This document shows positions 51,895 through 60,797 of a stretch of DNA of 64,000 nt, piece by piece. Location: NCBI GenBank assembly GCA_023428905.1, contig JAEYWP010000030.1, positions 124,001-188,000 on the forward strand. Reading direction: 5' to 3'. The stretch comes from Verrucomicrobiota bacterium (GTDB lineage Bacteria > Verrucomicrobiota > Verrucomicrobiia > Opitutales > Opitutaceae). The translations under genes were made by a program, and so were the position numbers. The number at the start of each line of letters is the position of its first letter. Positions within the stretch are counted from its first letter, which is position 1. The notes under the pieces are model-generated. The model was not told the DNA's origin and made no database searches. It worked only from the letters and a program-made list of their open reading frames with translations.

Positions 51895-53628
51895 ATGCGC
51901 TGGGTTTACACACCACTCCCCGCCGATCAGATCGACGCGCTCAGCCGGCGCGCGGGCGTCAGCCCGGTCATGGCCGAGTTGCTCCTCCGCAACGGCCTGA
52001 ATGATCCCGATGCGGCGACGAAATTCCTGAAGCCGGCACTGGCCGAACTCCAGGATCCCTTCCTGCTGCAAAACCTGGACGCGGCGGCGACGCGCCTGCG
52101 CAGCGCCATCGCAAACCGGGAGGAGATCGTCGTCCTGGGGGACTACGACGTGGACGGGGTCAGCAGCACCGCTCTTCTGGTCAGCATCCTGCGCCGCTTC
52201 GGCCTGTATCCCCGTTTTGTGGTGCCGCGCCGAATGGAGGATGGGTACGGCCTTTCACGCAGCGCGATCGATCGCGCGCTTGAGATGGGCAGGCCGCATC
52301 TCTTTATCGCCCTCGACTGCGGTACCAACTCGCACGACGAAGTCGCGTACCTGCGCGCCCAGGGAATCGACGTCCTGGTGATCGATCACCACCGCTCCAA
52401 GGACAAGCCGCTGGACAGGTGCCTCCTGATCAACCCGCACGTGTTCTGCTGCCCCGACGACGGGGCGTGGCGGAATCTCTGCACCGTCGGCCTGGTCTTC
52501 AAACTTGCCCACGGCCTGCTCAAGCAGCTGCGTGCGGAAAACCATCCCGTCGCCTTTCGGATCAAGTTGCGCGATTACCTCGACCTCGTCGCGCTGGGCA
52601 CCGTGGCTGACCTGGTGCCGCTCCACGGCGAGAACCGCATTCTCGCCCGCCAGGGACTCAAGATCCTGCAGGGGACCCAGCGCCGCGGGCTCTGTGCGCT
52701 GATGCAGATCGCCGGGGTGAAATGCGAACATGACATTCTCCCAGTCGACATCTCGTTTCGCCTCGGTCCGCGGATCAACGCGAGCGGCCGTCTCGCCGAC
52801 GCCGCCATCTCGGTGGAGCTCATGCTCAGCGAAGACGAGAAGTTCTGCCGTGAAACCGCTCAGCAGTTGGACGCCTTCAACCGTGAGCGCCAGGATATCG
52901 AGCGCCTTATCACGGAGGAGGCGGAGCGGCTGATCGAGAGTCACTATTCCACCTGGCCCGGTGTCGTGCTTTTTGGCGAGACCTGGCACCCGGGCGTGGT
53001 CGGGATCGTGGCGGGTCGCCTGACCCGAAAGTACAATCGACCCTGCGTGGTCTTGGGCAACGAAGGTGACCTGGCCAAGGGTTCGGGCCGCAGCGTGGAT
53101 GGAATCAATCTGGTCGAGGTGCTCGGCCGTTGCGGTGAGCAGCTCAGCAGCTGGGGCGGTCACCCCATGGCCGTCGGTGTCTCGCTGATGAAAACGCAGG
53201 TGGACACCTTCCGGGAACGCTTTGCCGATGCGGTGCGCACGCAAGTGGGCAGCGACCTGGTCGAGCCGCGTCTGCAGATCGCAGCCTGGCTCACGCCCGA
53301 GCAGGTGCGGGAACGGCTGATGGAGGAGATCTGCACCCTGCACCCGTTCGGCCAGGGCAATCCCGAACCGGTTTTCGGCATCCGCGGCGTCGTCCTCAAG
53401 CAGCGTCCCGAAGTCTTCAAGGCGCAGCATTTCCGTTTCTGTTTCGACGACGCCCGCGGCCGCCGCCTCTTCGGCGTCGCCTGGAAGATGGCTGACCGCG
53501 TCCCACCGCTCAACGAGCCTCTGGACCTCGCCGTCGAACTCACCTGGAACCATTTCAACGACCGCAAGCTGCTCCAGCTGGAGCTGGTGGACTGGCACGG
53601 CGCGCGCGCTGGCGGCGCGCGCGAATGA
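51895..53628 (+). CDS. recJ: Single-stranded-DNA-specific exonuclease RecJ
   Basis: 577 aa 5'-3' exonuclease used in mismatch repair, RecF recombination and fork processing. DHH-domain motifs are in order: VVLGDYDVDGVSSTALL, FIALDCGTNSHDEVAYL and VLVIDHHRSKDKP. The DHHA1 part has GRLTRKYNRPCVVLGNEGD, KGSGRSVDGINLVEVL and SWGGHPMAVGVSL. An OB-fold C-terminus follows (LHPFGQGNPEPVFGIRGVVL). The ATG at 51895 (MRWVYTPLPADQ) is preferred. The gene is 71 nt after secDF. Confidence 0.95.
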   Translation: MRWVYTPLPADQIDALSRRAGVSPVMAELLLRNGLNDPDAATKFLKPALAELQDPFLLQNLDAAATRLRSAIANREEIVVLGDYDVDGVSSTALLVSILRRFGLYPRFVVPRRMEDGYGLSRSAIDRALEMGRPHLFIALDCGTNSHDEVAYLRAQGIDVLVIDHHRSKDKPLDRCLLINPHVFCCPDDGAWRNLCTVGLVFKLAHGLLKQLRAENHPVAFRIKLRDYLDLVALGTVADLVPLHGENRILARQGLKILQGTQRRGLCALMQIAGVKCEHDILPVDISFRLGPRINASGRLADAAISVELMLSEDEKFCRETAQQLDAFNRERQDIERLITEEAERLIESHYSTWPGVVLFGETWHPGVVGIVAGRLTRKYNRPCVVLGNEGDLAKGSGRSVDGINLVEVLGRCGEQLSSWGGHPMAVGVSLMKTQVDTFRERFADAVRTQVGSDLVEPRLQIAAWLTPEQVRERLMEEICTLHPFGQGNPEPVFGIRGVVLKQRPEVFKAQHFRFCFDDARGRRLFGVAWKMADRVPPLNEPLDLAVELTWNHFNDRKLLQLELVDWHGARAGGARE

Positions 53629-53698
53629 CGAGTGACGAAGTCCAAATGACAAAAGCCGCGCCGGAGGCGCGTGAGTGACCGCTGACCGCTGACCCTCC

Positions 53699-53720
53699 GA
53701 CCTGGCCGAACGGCCAGGTC
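53699..53720. repeat. Perfect inverted repeat upstream of metY
   Basis: GACCTGGCC and GGCCAGGTC separated by GAAC form a 9-bp stem about 55 nt before the metY start. Just upstream is a short tandem of CTGACCG-like units (TGACCGCTGACCGCTGACC). No T tract follows, so this could be a terminator-like hairpin for recJ or an operator for metY. Confidence 0.45.
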
Positions 53721-53772
53721 TGCCCGGCCCGCCCTTGCCAAACGGACACGGCGTTTGCAGCGTCGGGTGCCT

Positions 53773-55071
53773 ATGAAAACCCAGGGACTTGGAACGAAGG
53801 CGTTGCACGCCGGACAGCAGCCTGACCCCGCCACCGGCTCGCGCGCGGTGCCGATCTATCAGACGACCAGCTACGTGTTCCGCGATACGGAGCATGCTGC
53901 CAACCTTTTTGCCCTCAAGGAGCTGGGCAACATTTACACCCGGATCATGAATCCGACGACGGATGTGTTCGAGCAGCGCCTCGCCGCCCTCGAGGGTGGC
54001 TCCGGCGCCCTCGCCCATGCCTCCGGGCAGGCCGCCATCACGGACGCGATCCTCAACATCGCCGGCGCGGGTGACCACCTTGTCTCTGTTTCCCAGCTCT
54101 ACGGCGGTACGTATAATCTCTTCCACTACACCCTGCCGAAGCTCGGGATCGAGGTCTCGTTCGTGGATGCCGGCGACCCCGACGCCTTCCGTCGTGCGGT
54201 GCGTCCCAACACCAAGGCCTTCTACGGCGAGGGGCTCGGCAATCCGGCGTTGAACATCTTCCCCTTCGAGGAGGTGGCGAAGATCGCCCGCGAGGTCGGC
54301 GTGCCGCTGATCATCGACAACACCTGCCTCTCACCGCTGCTGAACCGCCCCTTCGAATGGGGTGCAAATGTCGTCGTGCATTCAGCGACCAAATACATCG
54401 GCGGGCACGGCACCTCGATCGGAGGCGTGGTGGTCGACGGCGGCAACTTTGACTGGGGCTCGGGGCGTTTTCCCGGTTTCACAACCCCGGACGCTTCCTA
54501 CCACGGCCTCGTCCACTGGGAGGCGTTCAAGAGCTTCCCGCCGGCGGGCGGAGCCAACGTGGCCTTCATCCTCAAGATGCGTCTTCAGCTGCTGCGCGAC
54601 ATCGGCGCCTGCGTCTCCCCCTTCAACAGTTTCCTGCTCTTGCAAGGGTTGGAGACACTCCACCTTCGGATGCCGCGAATCTGCGAGAACGCGATGAAGA
54701 CAGCGGAGTTCCTCGCCTCCCATGACAAGGTCGCCTGGGTCAATTACCCGGGACTGAAGAGCAGCCCGAACCACGCCGCGGCAAAGAAGTACCTGAGCGG
54801 CGGTTTTGGCGGCCTCCTCGGTTTTGGTGTCAAGGGTGGCTTCGAGGCAGGTCGGCGCGTGGTGGAGTCACTCAAGCTCTTCTCCCACCTTGCTAACATC
54901 GGCGACTCCAAGTCGCTCGCGATTCACCCCGCCAGCACCACCCACAGCCAGCTCACCGCCGACGAACAGCAGTCTTCCGGGGTGCTTCCCGACTACATCC
55001 GTCTCTCGCTCGGCACCGAGGACTTCGCCGACCTTCAGGCCGACCTCGAGCAAGCCCTGGCCAAATCATAA
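53773..55071 (+). CDS. metY: O-acetylhomoserine/O-acetylserine sulfhydrylase
   Basis: 432 aa PLP enzyme of the Cys/Met metabolism family that uses sulfide to make homocysteine (or cysteine). The PLP lysine is in [19 protein letters not shown]. The start [40 protein letters not shown] and the length of about 430 (rather than 380) mark the MetY type over cystathionine gamma-synthase. [20 protein letters not shown] near the end is typical. The ATG at 53773 fits the family. It converges on the nitrate reductase gene. The nearby siroheme reductase could be an alternative sulfide source. Confidence 0.93.
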   Translation: MKTQGLGTKALHAGQQPDPATGSRAVPIYQTTSYVFRDTEHAANLFALKELGNIYTRIMNPTTDVFEQRLAALEGGSGALAHASGQAAITDAILNIAGAGDHLVSVSQLYGGTYNLFHYTLPKLGIEVSFVDAGDPDAFRRAVRPNTKAFYGEGLGNPALNIFPFEEVAKIAREVGVPLIIDNTCLSPLLNRPFEWGANVVVHSATKYIGGHGTSIGGVVVDGGNFDWGSGRFPGFTTPDASYHGLVHWEAFKSFPPAGGANVAFILKMRLQLLRDIGACVSPFNSFLLLQGLETLHLRMPRICENAMKTAEFLASHDKVAWVNYPGLKSSPNHAAAKKYLSGGFGGLLGFGVKGGFEAGRRVVESLKLFSHLANIGDSKSLAIHPASTTHSQLTADEQQSSGVLPDYIRLSLGTEDFADLQADLEQALAKS

Positions 55072-55223
55072 CGCCCGGCGCCTCGCCCCCGCGGAGTGCC
55101 CTTATGCGCCTTCGCGGGGTCCTGTGCGTTCGTTTCCCAGACGATCGAGAGCTGCGAAAACATTGTCTCTTGCTCACAGGAATGACCTCCGCGCCGCGCC
55201 CCTCAGCAATCAGAAATCACACA

Positions 55224-57455
55224 TCATAAATCGCTCCCCGCTTTACACACGGCCACCGCACAGGCCTTGTAGCTGGGCTGTCTTGAGTGTGGATCAAACG
55301 AGGGATGTGTCAGGGCGTTGACGGTAGGGAAATGCATGGGGAGGTACAGCTGGCCGGGCTGAACCGTCGAGGTCACCAGTGCGAGGGCGCTGGTTTCCCC
55401 GCGCCGCGAGCGGATGCACACGGTGTCACCGGGACGGATACGCAGGCGCCCGGCGTCCGCCGGGTTGATCTCCGCGTACAGGGCCGTCGGCGCCAGCTTC
55501 CGCAGGACGTCGCTTTTGTTGGTCCGGCTTCCCGTGTGCCACTGGGCGGAGGAGCCCCGTCCGGTGAGGAGCACAAAGGGATACTGCGCATCCGGCCCCT
55601 CCGGCATGGGCCTGGGCTCATCGTAGAAGAAGCGCGCGCGCCCGTCCGAGGTGTGGAACTGCCCGTCCGCAAAAAGCCTTCGCTGGGTCCAGGCATCGGC
55701 CGCGCCCGCCTCCATCAGCCGGGCGTCCGCCTCTGTAAAAGGCCACTGGATACCGCCCATCGCCTCGATGTGATCGTAGTCGCGTATCCCGGTGAAATCG
55801 TAGGGCTGTCCGCGGGACAAGGCCTTCAGCTGCTGGAAGGCCGCCGCCGGATCCGTCCACTGGCGGAACATCTCCCCGCAACCCCAGCCCTCAGCCACAA
55901 GTTTAAAGATGGCGAAGTCGCTCAGGGCGCTTCCCGGCGCGCGTGCAACCTTGCGCACGACTCCGAGACGGCGTTCCGAGTTGATCATCACACCCTCCTT
56001 TTCCCCCCAGCCCGCGGCGGGCAGCACGAGGTCAGCCAGCTGCGCGGTTTCAGTGCTTAGGTACATGTCCTGCACGACAAGGAATTCGAGCTTTTCGCGC
56101 AGTCTCCGGAATCGCGAGTGATCGATCCAGGAGTGCACCGTGTTGGTGGCGATTACCCACAGACCCCGAATTTCTCCGCGCTCGATCCCATCGATGATCT
56201 GGTCATAGGCGCGGCTGGCCTGGTCCGGGATGAGGGATGGGTCGATGGCGAGGATCGCTCCGACATGCTCGCGATGCTCCGGCTTGGAAAAATCGTATCC
56301 GCCGATGAGTGACGTGGCGTTGCCGAAGAGCCGCGATCCCATCGCGTTGCACTGCCCGGTGATCGAGTTGGCCCCGGTGCCGGGGCGACCGATATTTCCG
56401 GTCATGAGGGCAAGGTTGATGATGGCCTGCGCGGTGCGGGTCGACTCATGCCCCTGGTTCACCCCCATTGTCCACCAGAAGGAGACGCGCTCCCGGGTCG
56501 CGATGATCTCGGCGAGGCGCGCGAGAGTCTCTACGGGGAGCCGGGTCGCCTCTGCCACACGCTCCGGGGTGAAGTCCGCGACGAAGGATGCGAACGCGTC
56601 GAACCCGCTGGTGTGCGCATCGACGAACTCCCGTTTGACCGCGCCGCGCTGGATCAGGAGATGGGCAAGCCCGTAAAGGAGGATGAGGTCACTCTTGGGG
56701 GCGAGAGGAACATGCAGCGTCGCGGCCATCGCCGTCTCCGTGCGCCGCGGATCCAGCACGACGATCTCCGGGGAACGCCGGTTCATCATCACCCGTTGCC
56801 ACATGATGGGGTGGGCGATGCAGGGATTCGCCCCGATAAAGATCAGGGCGTCGCTCTCCTCGAAATCGCGGTAGGTGAAGGGCGGTGCGTCGAAACCGAA
56901 CGACTGCTTGTACGCGACATGCGAGGTTGCCATGCACTGCCGCGTGTTTGAGTCCACGTGGACCATACCCATGCCGAATTTTGCAAGGGCACCCAGGAGC
57001 GCCATCTCCTCAGTGACAATCTGCCCCGTGCTGAGGAAGGACACCGCAGCCGCTCCATGCCGTTCTCCGATTCCGCGAAACCGGCGCACGAGGCTGTCGA
57101 TCGCCTCCCCCCAGGAGACAGCCCGCAACACCCCGTCCGCTCCGCGCAGGAGTGGCTCCCGGGCACGGTCGGTGGCGCGGAGGGGCGTGAGTGCCTCCCA
57201 TCCCTTCGGGCACGCCATGCCGAGATTGACCGGGTAGGCGCTGTCTGCCGACAGGTTGATCGCCTCCCCGGCTTGGTTCAGGTGCACCTTCAGCGAACAA
57301 CCGGTGCTGCAGAAGCCGCAGACGCTGGTGGTGGTCGCGGCCGGCGCCAGGCGCTCCGGCAGGTGACCCAGACCGAATGCGCCGGGTCGGAGCACAAGCT
57401 CCGACGTCATGGTGCCCGTGCGGGCGCGGAATACCTGGTCGAGGGTGGACGTCAT
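55224..57455 (-). CDS. nasA: Assimilatory nitrate reductase-type molybdopterin oxidoreductase
   Basis: 743 aa molybdopterin-guanine-dinucleotide enzyme. An N-terminal [4Fe-4S] site uses Cys46, Cys49, Cys53 and Cys82 ([10 protein letters not shown] and GMACPKG), and Cys174 in [14 protein letters not shown] is the expected Mo ligand, as in Nas/Nap enzymes. No Tat signal precedes it, so the enzyme should be cytoplasmic. [39 protein letters not shown] and [17 protein letters not shown] are typical of assimilatory nitrate reductases. It lacks the C-terminal [2Fe-2S] domain of Klebsiella NasA. It overlaps the Fe-S/anchor gene by ATGA, which suggests that protein is its partner. Formate dehydrogenase-like function is the main alternative. 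Confidence 0.85.
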   Translation of the reverse strand: MTSTLDQVFRARTGTMTSELVLRPGAFGLGHLPERLAPAATTTSVCGFCSTGCSLKVHLNQAGEAINLSADSAYPVNLGMACPKGWEALTPLRATDRAREPLLRGADGVLRAVSWGEAIDSLVRRFRGIGERHGAAAVSFLSTGQIVTEEMALLGALAKFGMGMVHVDSNTRQCMATSHVAYKQSFGFDAPPFTYRDFEESDALIFIGANPCIAHPIMWQRVMMNRRSPEIVVLDPRRTETAMAATLHVPLAPKSDLILLYGLAHLLIQRGAVKREFVDAHTSGFDAFASFVADFTPERVAEATRLPVETLARLAEIIATRERVSFWWTMGVNQGHESTRTAQAIINLALMTGNIGRPGTGANSITGQCNAMGSRLFGNATSLIGGYDFSKPEHREHVGAILAIDPSLIPDQASRAYDQIIDGIERGEIRGLWVIATNTVHSWIDHSRFRRLREKLEFLVVQDMYLSTETAQLADLVLPAAGWGEKEGVMINSERRLGVVRKVARAPGSALSDFAIFKLVAEGWGCGEMFRQWTDPAAAFQQLKALSRGQPYDFTGIRDYDHIEAMGGIQWPFTEADARLMEAGAADAWTQRRLFADGQFHTSDGRARFFYDEPRPMPEGPDAQYPFVLLTGRGSSAQWHTGSRTNKSDVLRKLAPTALYAEINPADAGRLRIRPGDTVCIRSRRGETSALALVTSTVQPGQLYLPMHFPTVNALTHPSFDPHSRQPSYKACAVAVCKAGSDL

Positions 57456-59056
57456 GGGGTCAGAACGCCGGGCATTTTGGGTGCGGCCACGGCGCGAAAA
57501 TAGAGCAGGCGCTCGGCCAGTTCGCTCGCAAGAGCGAGTCCGAGGACGGTCCAGGAGAGCGCGGACCCGGGAGCAAAGGCGAGCAACACCGACGGGAGGA
57601 GCAGGAGGCTCACGGCGGATAGATAGCGAAAGGCGAGGACGGGACGCAGGGGACCGGTCAGCAGGCGAGCGGTCTTGAAGGCCGGAGTTGTCTCCACTGG
57701 CACCGTTGCGTCCACCGCCACCTCTTCGTCCAATGCGCGCAGGCAGACTGTCTCGACCGCCAGCTTGGCGAGCAGTCCGATTGCCAGAAGGGCGGCGGCA
57801 ACGCCGTGCGGCGCCACCGCGAAGGCGGCCGCGGCGCCTAGGACCAGTCCGCCCCCAAAGAACCGGGCTGAGGTCTGGCTGAAGCGCCACAACGCGCGCC
57901 GTGTATCCACGTAGATCATCACGGAGCAAAAGAGAGCGACCGCGCCGAGGGTGACGGTGGCGCCAGGTAACACCGCCCGGACGGACTCCGGGACCAGCCC
58001 CGCTGGCAGGTAGTGGGTGGCGGCGAGCAGGGTCGCCAAGGGAAACCAGGCGCCAAAAAGCACGGCCTCCCGGCTCAGCCATGAACGACGGAGGCCGAGG
58101 AAAACCCGCCACGCCCGAAGCGGCTGGCCGAGGTGGAACACGCTCGCCCCCAGGCCGGCGGCAGCTGCCGCCCACCCGAGCAAGGGCAAGGCCGCGGACA
58201 CCTCGGGCCTGGCAATGTCATAGGCAAAGACTCCAACTGCCATGGGCATCAAAGTCAGCATCAACACCAGGGGCCAATGCGCCGGTTGCAGGCGGGGCAC
58301 GGCAGCGTCGGCCGCCAGCGCATTCTCAGGAACCGGATGGCGCGACACATACCGCGTGGTGGGCCGGGTGATAGCCGGATCGGGCGCGGCGGTGAGGAAG
58401 GCGCTCGACCCCACCGGTGTGCGGGCCGGCTGCAAGCTCACGGTGACAATCCGGATTGCCTGGGTGGGACAGGCCTGGACGCAGGCAGGGGCCTCGCCGG
58501 CGGAGAGGCGGGTGTGGCACATGTCGCATTTGCGGACGATCCCGAGCCGCTCGCTGTATTTGGGCACATCATACGGGCACTTGAGCACGCAGTACTGGCA
58601 ACCGATGCACTGGTCGTCGAGGTGGCGCACGATGCCGGTGATGGGATCTTTCTCGTACGCCAGGACGGGGCAACCGTTGAGGCAGCCGGGATCTTCGCAG
58701 TGATGGCAGGCCGACGTGACGGTCTGCTGGTACGGTGCGGCCCGGCTCCCGCCGAGGATCATGCCGACGTCGCGCCAGGTTTCCTCCTCGTCGAGCCCGT
58801 TCAGGGAATGGCAGCCCGCGACGCAGGCTTTGCAGCCGGTGCAGCGGTCCAGGTCCACCTCAAAGGCGTACTGCTCGCCCGCCTGCGGCGTGGAAAGGGG
58901 AATCAGGTCGCGCCAGACAGGCTCGGTCACTACCCCCGCGTGAGCGTCGGCAAACCGTTTGACCGGCGTCTGGAGCCGCTGCTGGGCCGCCAGGTAGTCG
59001 TCAATCAGCGTCCGGGTGGACGGATCGGCGCCGGCGGACCGCGACTCAGTAGACAT
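57452..59056 (-). CDS. Fused DmsB-like Fe-S protein and DmsC-like membrane anchor
   Basis: 534 aa. The N-terminal half carries four cysteine groups for four [4Fe-4S] clusters: [37 protein letters not shown] and [20 protein letters not shown], the DmsB/NrfC pattern. After a linker (about 215-265) the C-terminal half has about eight membrane segments like DmsC ([53 protein letters not shown]). In DMSO reductases these are separate proteins; here they are one chain. It probably ties the cytoplasmic NasA to the quinol pool. The start is ATG at 59056 or ATG at 59065. It overlaps the flavoprotein gene upstream and nasA downstream. Confidence 0.88.
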   Translation of the reverse strand: MSTESRSAGADPSTRTLIDDYLAAQQRLQTPVKRFADAHAGVVTEPVWRDLIPLSTPQAGEQYAFEVDLDRCTGCKACVAGCHSLNGLDEEETWRDVGMILGGSRAAPYQQTVTSACHHCEDPGCLNGCPVLAYEKDPITGIVRHLDDQCIGCQYCVLKCPYDVPKYSERLGIVRKCDMCHTRLSAGEAPACVQACPTQAIRIVTVSLQPARTPVGSSAFLTAAPDPAITRPTTRYVSRHPVPENALAADAAVPRLQPAHWPLVLMLTLMPMAVGVFAYDIARPEVSAALPLLGWAAAAAGLGASVFHLGQPLRAWRVFLGLRRSWLSREAVLFGAWFPLATLLAATHYLPAGLVPESVRAVLPGATVTLGAVALFCSVMIYVDTRRALWRFSQTSARFFGGGLVLGAAAAFAVAPHGVAAALLAIGLLAKLAVETVCLRALDEEVAVDATVPVETTPAFKTARLLTGPLRPVLAFRYLSAVSLLLLPSVLLAFAPGSALSWTVLGLALASELAERLLYFRAVAAPKMPGVLTP

Positions 59057-60773
59057 CACGCGCATACCGCTTGGCCGCCTTCAGGTTATCGACGTAGGCA
59101 GCGGCCTGGTCAGCGGACTTTCCTCCCGCAGTCTGAACAATCTGGTGAAGGGCCGCGTCGACGTCCTTCGCCATGCGGGAAGCGTCTCCGCACACATAAA
59201 AATGTGCTCCGGCCTCGAGCCAGGACCACAGTTCAGCGGCGTTCTCCAGCATCCGGTGCTGGACGTAAACCTTCTCGGCCTGATCGCGGGAGAAAGCGGT
59301 GTCCAGCCGGGTGAGAAGCCCGCGCTCGCGCATCGCCTCAAGTTCCTCGCGATAGAGGAAATCGGTGCTTGCGCGCTGATCTCCAAAAAAGAGCCAGTTC
59401 CTGCCTTTTGCCGCCGTGGCCTCGCGTTCCTCCAGGAAAGCGCGGAAAGGCGCGATTCCGGTACCCGGACCGACCATGATCATCGGCGTGTTGGGATTGG
59501 CGGGAATCCGGAAACCCTTGCTGGAGTGGACAAAGACGCCGGCGCGGGTGTCGCCGGGGACGGCGCGATCCGCCAGGAAGGTCGAGCACACACCCTTGCG
59601 TGCGCGTCCCTGCGTTTCATAACGCACGGCCCCGACGGTCAGGTGCACCTGACCGGGGTGGGCCTTCGGGCTGGAGGAGATGGAGTAGAGCCGGGGCTGG
59701 AGCCGGCGCAGGAGGGTGACAAACTCGGCGGGCGGTACCTTGGCGGATGGATACGCGGCCACGACGTCGATCACGTGATGGGGCGCCAGGGCGGTCGCCA
59801 CCCCTCCGGAGCCCGCGCGTGCGGAGAACGTGGATACAAGCTCCGGTGTGGGTTTGCCGAGGTCGAAGTGGCGCGCCAGCGCGAGGCGGAGCGGCAGGTT
59901 CTGGCCGTCTCCGGTGGGGACGGCCTCCTCGCCATCACAACCGAGGGCGGCGAGAAGGGCATCGACTTCCTCCGGGCAGTTCTGGGCCACCACCCCGAGG
60001 GCGTCGCCGGCTTCGTAGGTCAGCCCGGAGTCCCCGAGATCAAACTCTATGTGGCGCACCTCCTTGGCGGAGCCGTCTGCGTTCAAGCGCCGGGAGGTCA
60101 GGAGGAGCGCGGGGTAGGGGTTCTTTCTCGAAAACCCGGTCGCGACCTCTGCCGCCGGCGCGGCTGCGCCAGGGGAGGGGGCGAGGGCCGGCGCGGCGTT
60201 GTCGGACCCGAGCGCACCGAGCGCCGCTCCCAGCCAGCCTGAAAAGGCGGCCTCGTAGTCCACGTCGCAGTCCACCCGGGCCGCGACCCGCGCCGCTCCG
60301 AGTTTTTCCAGCCGGAGGTCAAACTCCTGACCGCATTTGCAGAACTGCGCGTAATTGCGGTCCCCCAGGCTGCAGACCGAGAAGCGCAGTCCGCCGAGGG
60401 TCGGGGAGGTTGCCTCGCCAAGCGCTCTCCAGAGCACCTTGGCATTGTCCGGTGGCTCACCGTCACCGTAGGTGCTGGTGAGGATCAGCACGTTTTTTTC
60501 CGCGGCCAAGCGGGCGATGGTCATGGATGCCATGTCGACGACCGTGGGAGCGAAGCCGCGTTTGCCCGCCTCCTTGGCCACGCGTTTGGCCAGGCTTTCG
60601 GCGGTGCCGGTCTGCGAGCCAAAGAGAATAGTGAGGGGCTGCAGCGGAGCCGCGGCGGAAACGGCCGCCGTCGGAGCACTGGAGCGGGAGAAGATGCCCG
60701 CAAAAAAGCCGTTGAGCCAGGCGCGCTGATCGGCGGAGAAGGGCGCGTTGTCGGGAATGAAGGGAGCAGTCAT
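59046..60773 (-). CDS. CysJ-like diflavin reductase (sulfite/nitrite reductase flavoprotein)
   Basis: 575 aa. An N-terminal leader (PFSADQRAWLNGFFAGIFSR) is followed by a flavodoxin domain with ILFGSQTGTAESLAKRVAKE, LTSTYGDGEPPDNAKVLW and FSVCSLGDRNYAQFCKCGQE. The FAD/NADPH half has RLYSISSSPKAHPGQVHLTV, MIMVGPGTGIAPFRAFLEER, WLFFGDQRASTDFLYREELE and FYVCGDASRMAKDVDAAL. It should move electrons from NADPH through FAD and FMN to the siroheme reductase encoded upstream, or to NasA. It lies 24 nt downstream of the siroheme reductase gene in the same operon. Confidence 0.9.
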   Translation of the reverse strand: MTAPFIPDNAPFSADQRAWLNGFFAGIFSRSSAPTAAVSAAAPLQPLTILFGSQTGTAESLAKRVAKEAGKRGFAPTVVDMASMTIARLAAEKNVLILTSTYGDGEPPDNAKVLWRALGEATSPTLGGLRFSVCSLGDRNYAQFCKCGQEFDLRLEKLGAARVAARVDCDVDYEAAFSGWLGAALGALGSDNAAPALAPSPGAAAPAAEVATGFSRKNPYPALLLTSRRLNADGSAKEVRHIEFDLGDSGLTYEAGDALGVVAQNCPEEVDALLAALGCDGEEAVPTGDGQNLPLRLALARHFDLGKPTPELVSTFSARAGSGGVATALAPHHVIDVVAAYPSAKVPPAEFVTLLRRLQPRLYSISSSPKAHPGQVHLTVGAVRYETQGRARKGVCSTFLADRAVPGDTRAGVFVHSSKGFRIPANPNTPMIMVGPGTGIAPFRAFLEEREATAAKGRNWLFFGDQRASTDFLYREELEAMRERGLLTRLDTAFSRDQAEKVYVQHRMLENAAELWSWLEAGAHFYVCGDASRMAKDVDAALHQIVQTAGGKSADQAAAYVDNLKAAKRYARDVY

Positions 60774-60797
60774 GGGTGGGCTCGTTGAGGGACGGGT

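Noticed and set aside
49265..51916. An 883-codon open frame on the minus strand covering all of secDF
   Set aside because: It is the antisense of a well-conserved gene. Long stop-free antisense frames are expected at this GC content, and the translation is rich in His, Asp, Gly and Arg with no domain.
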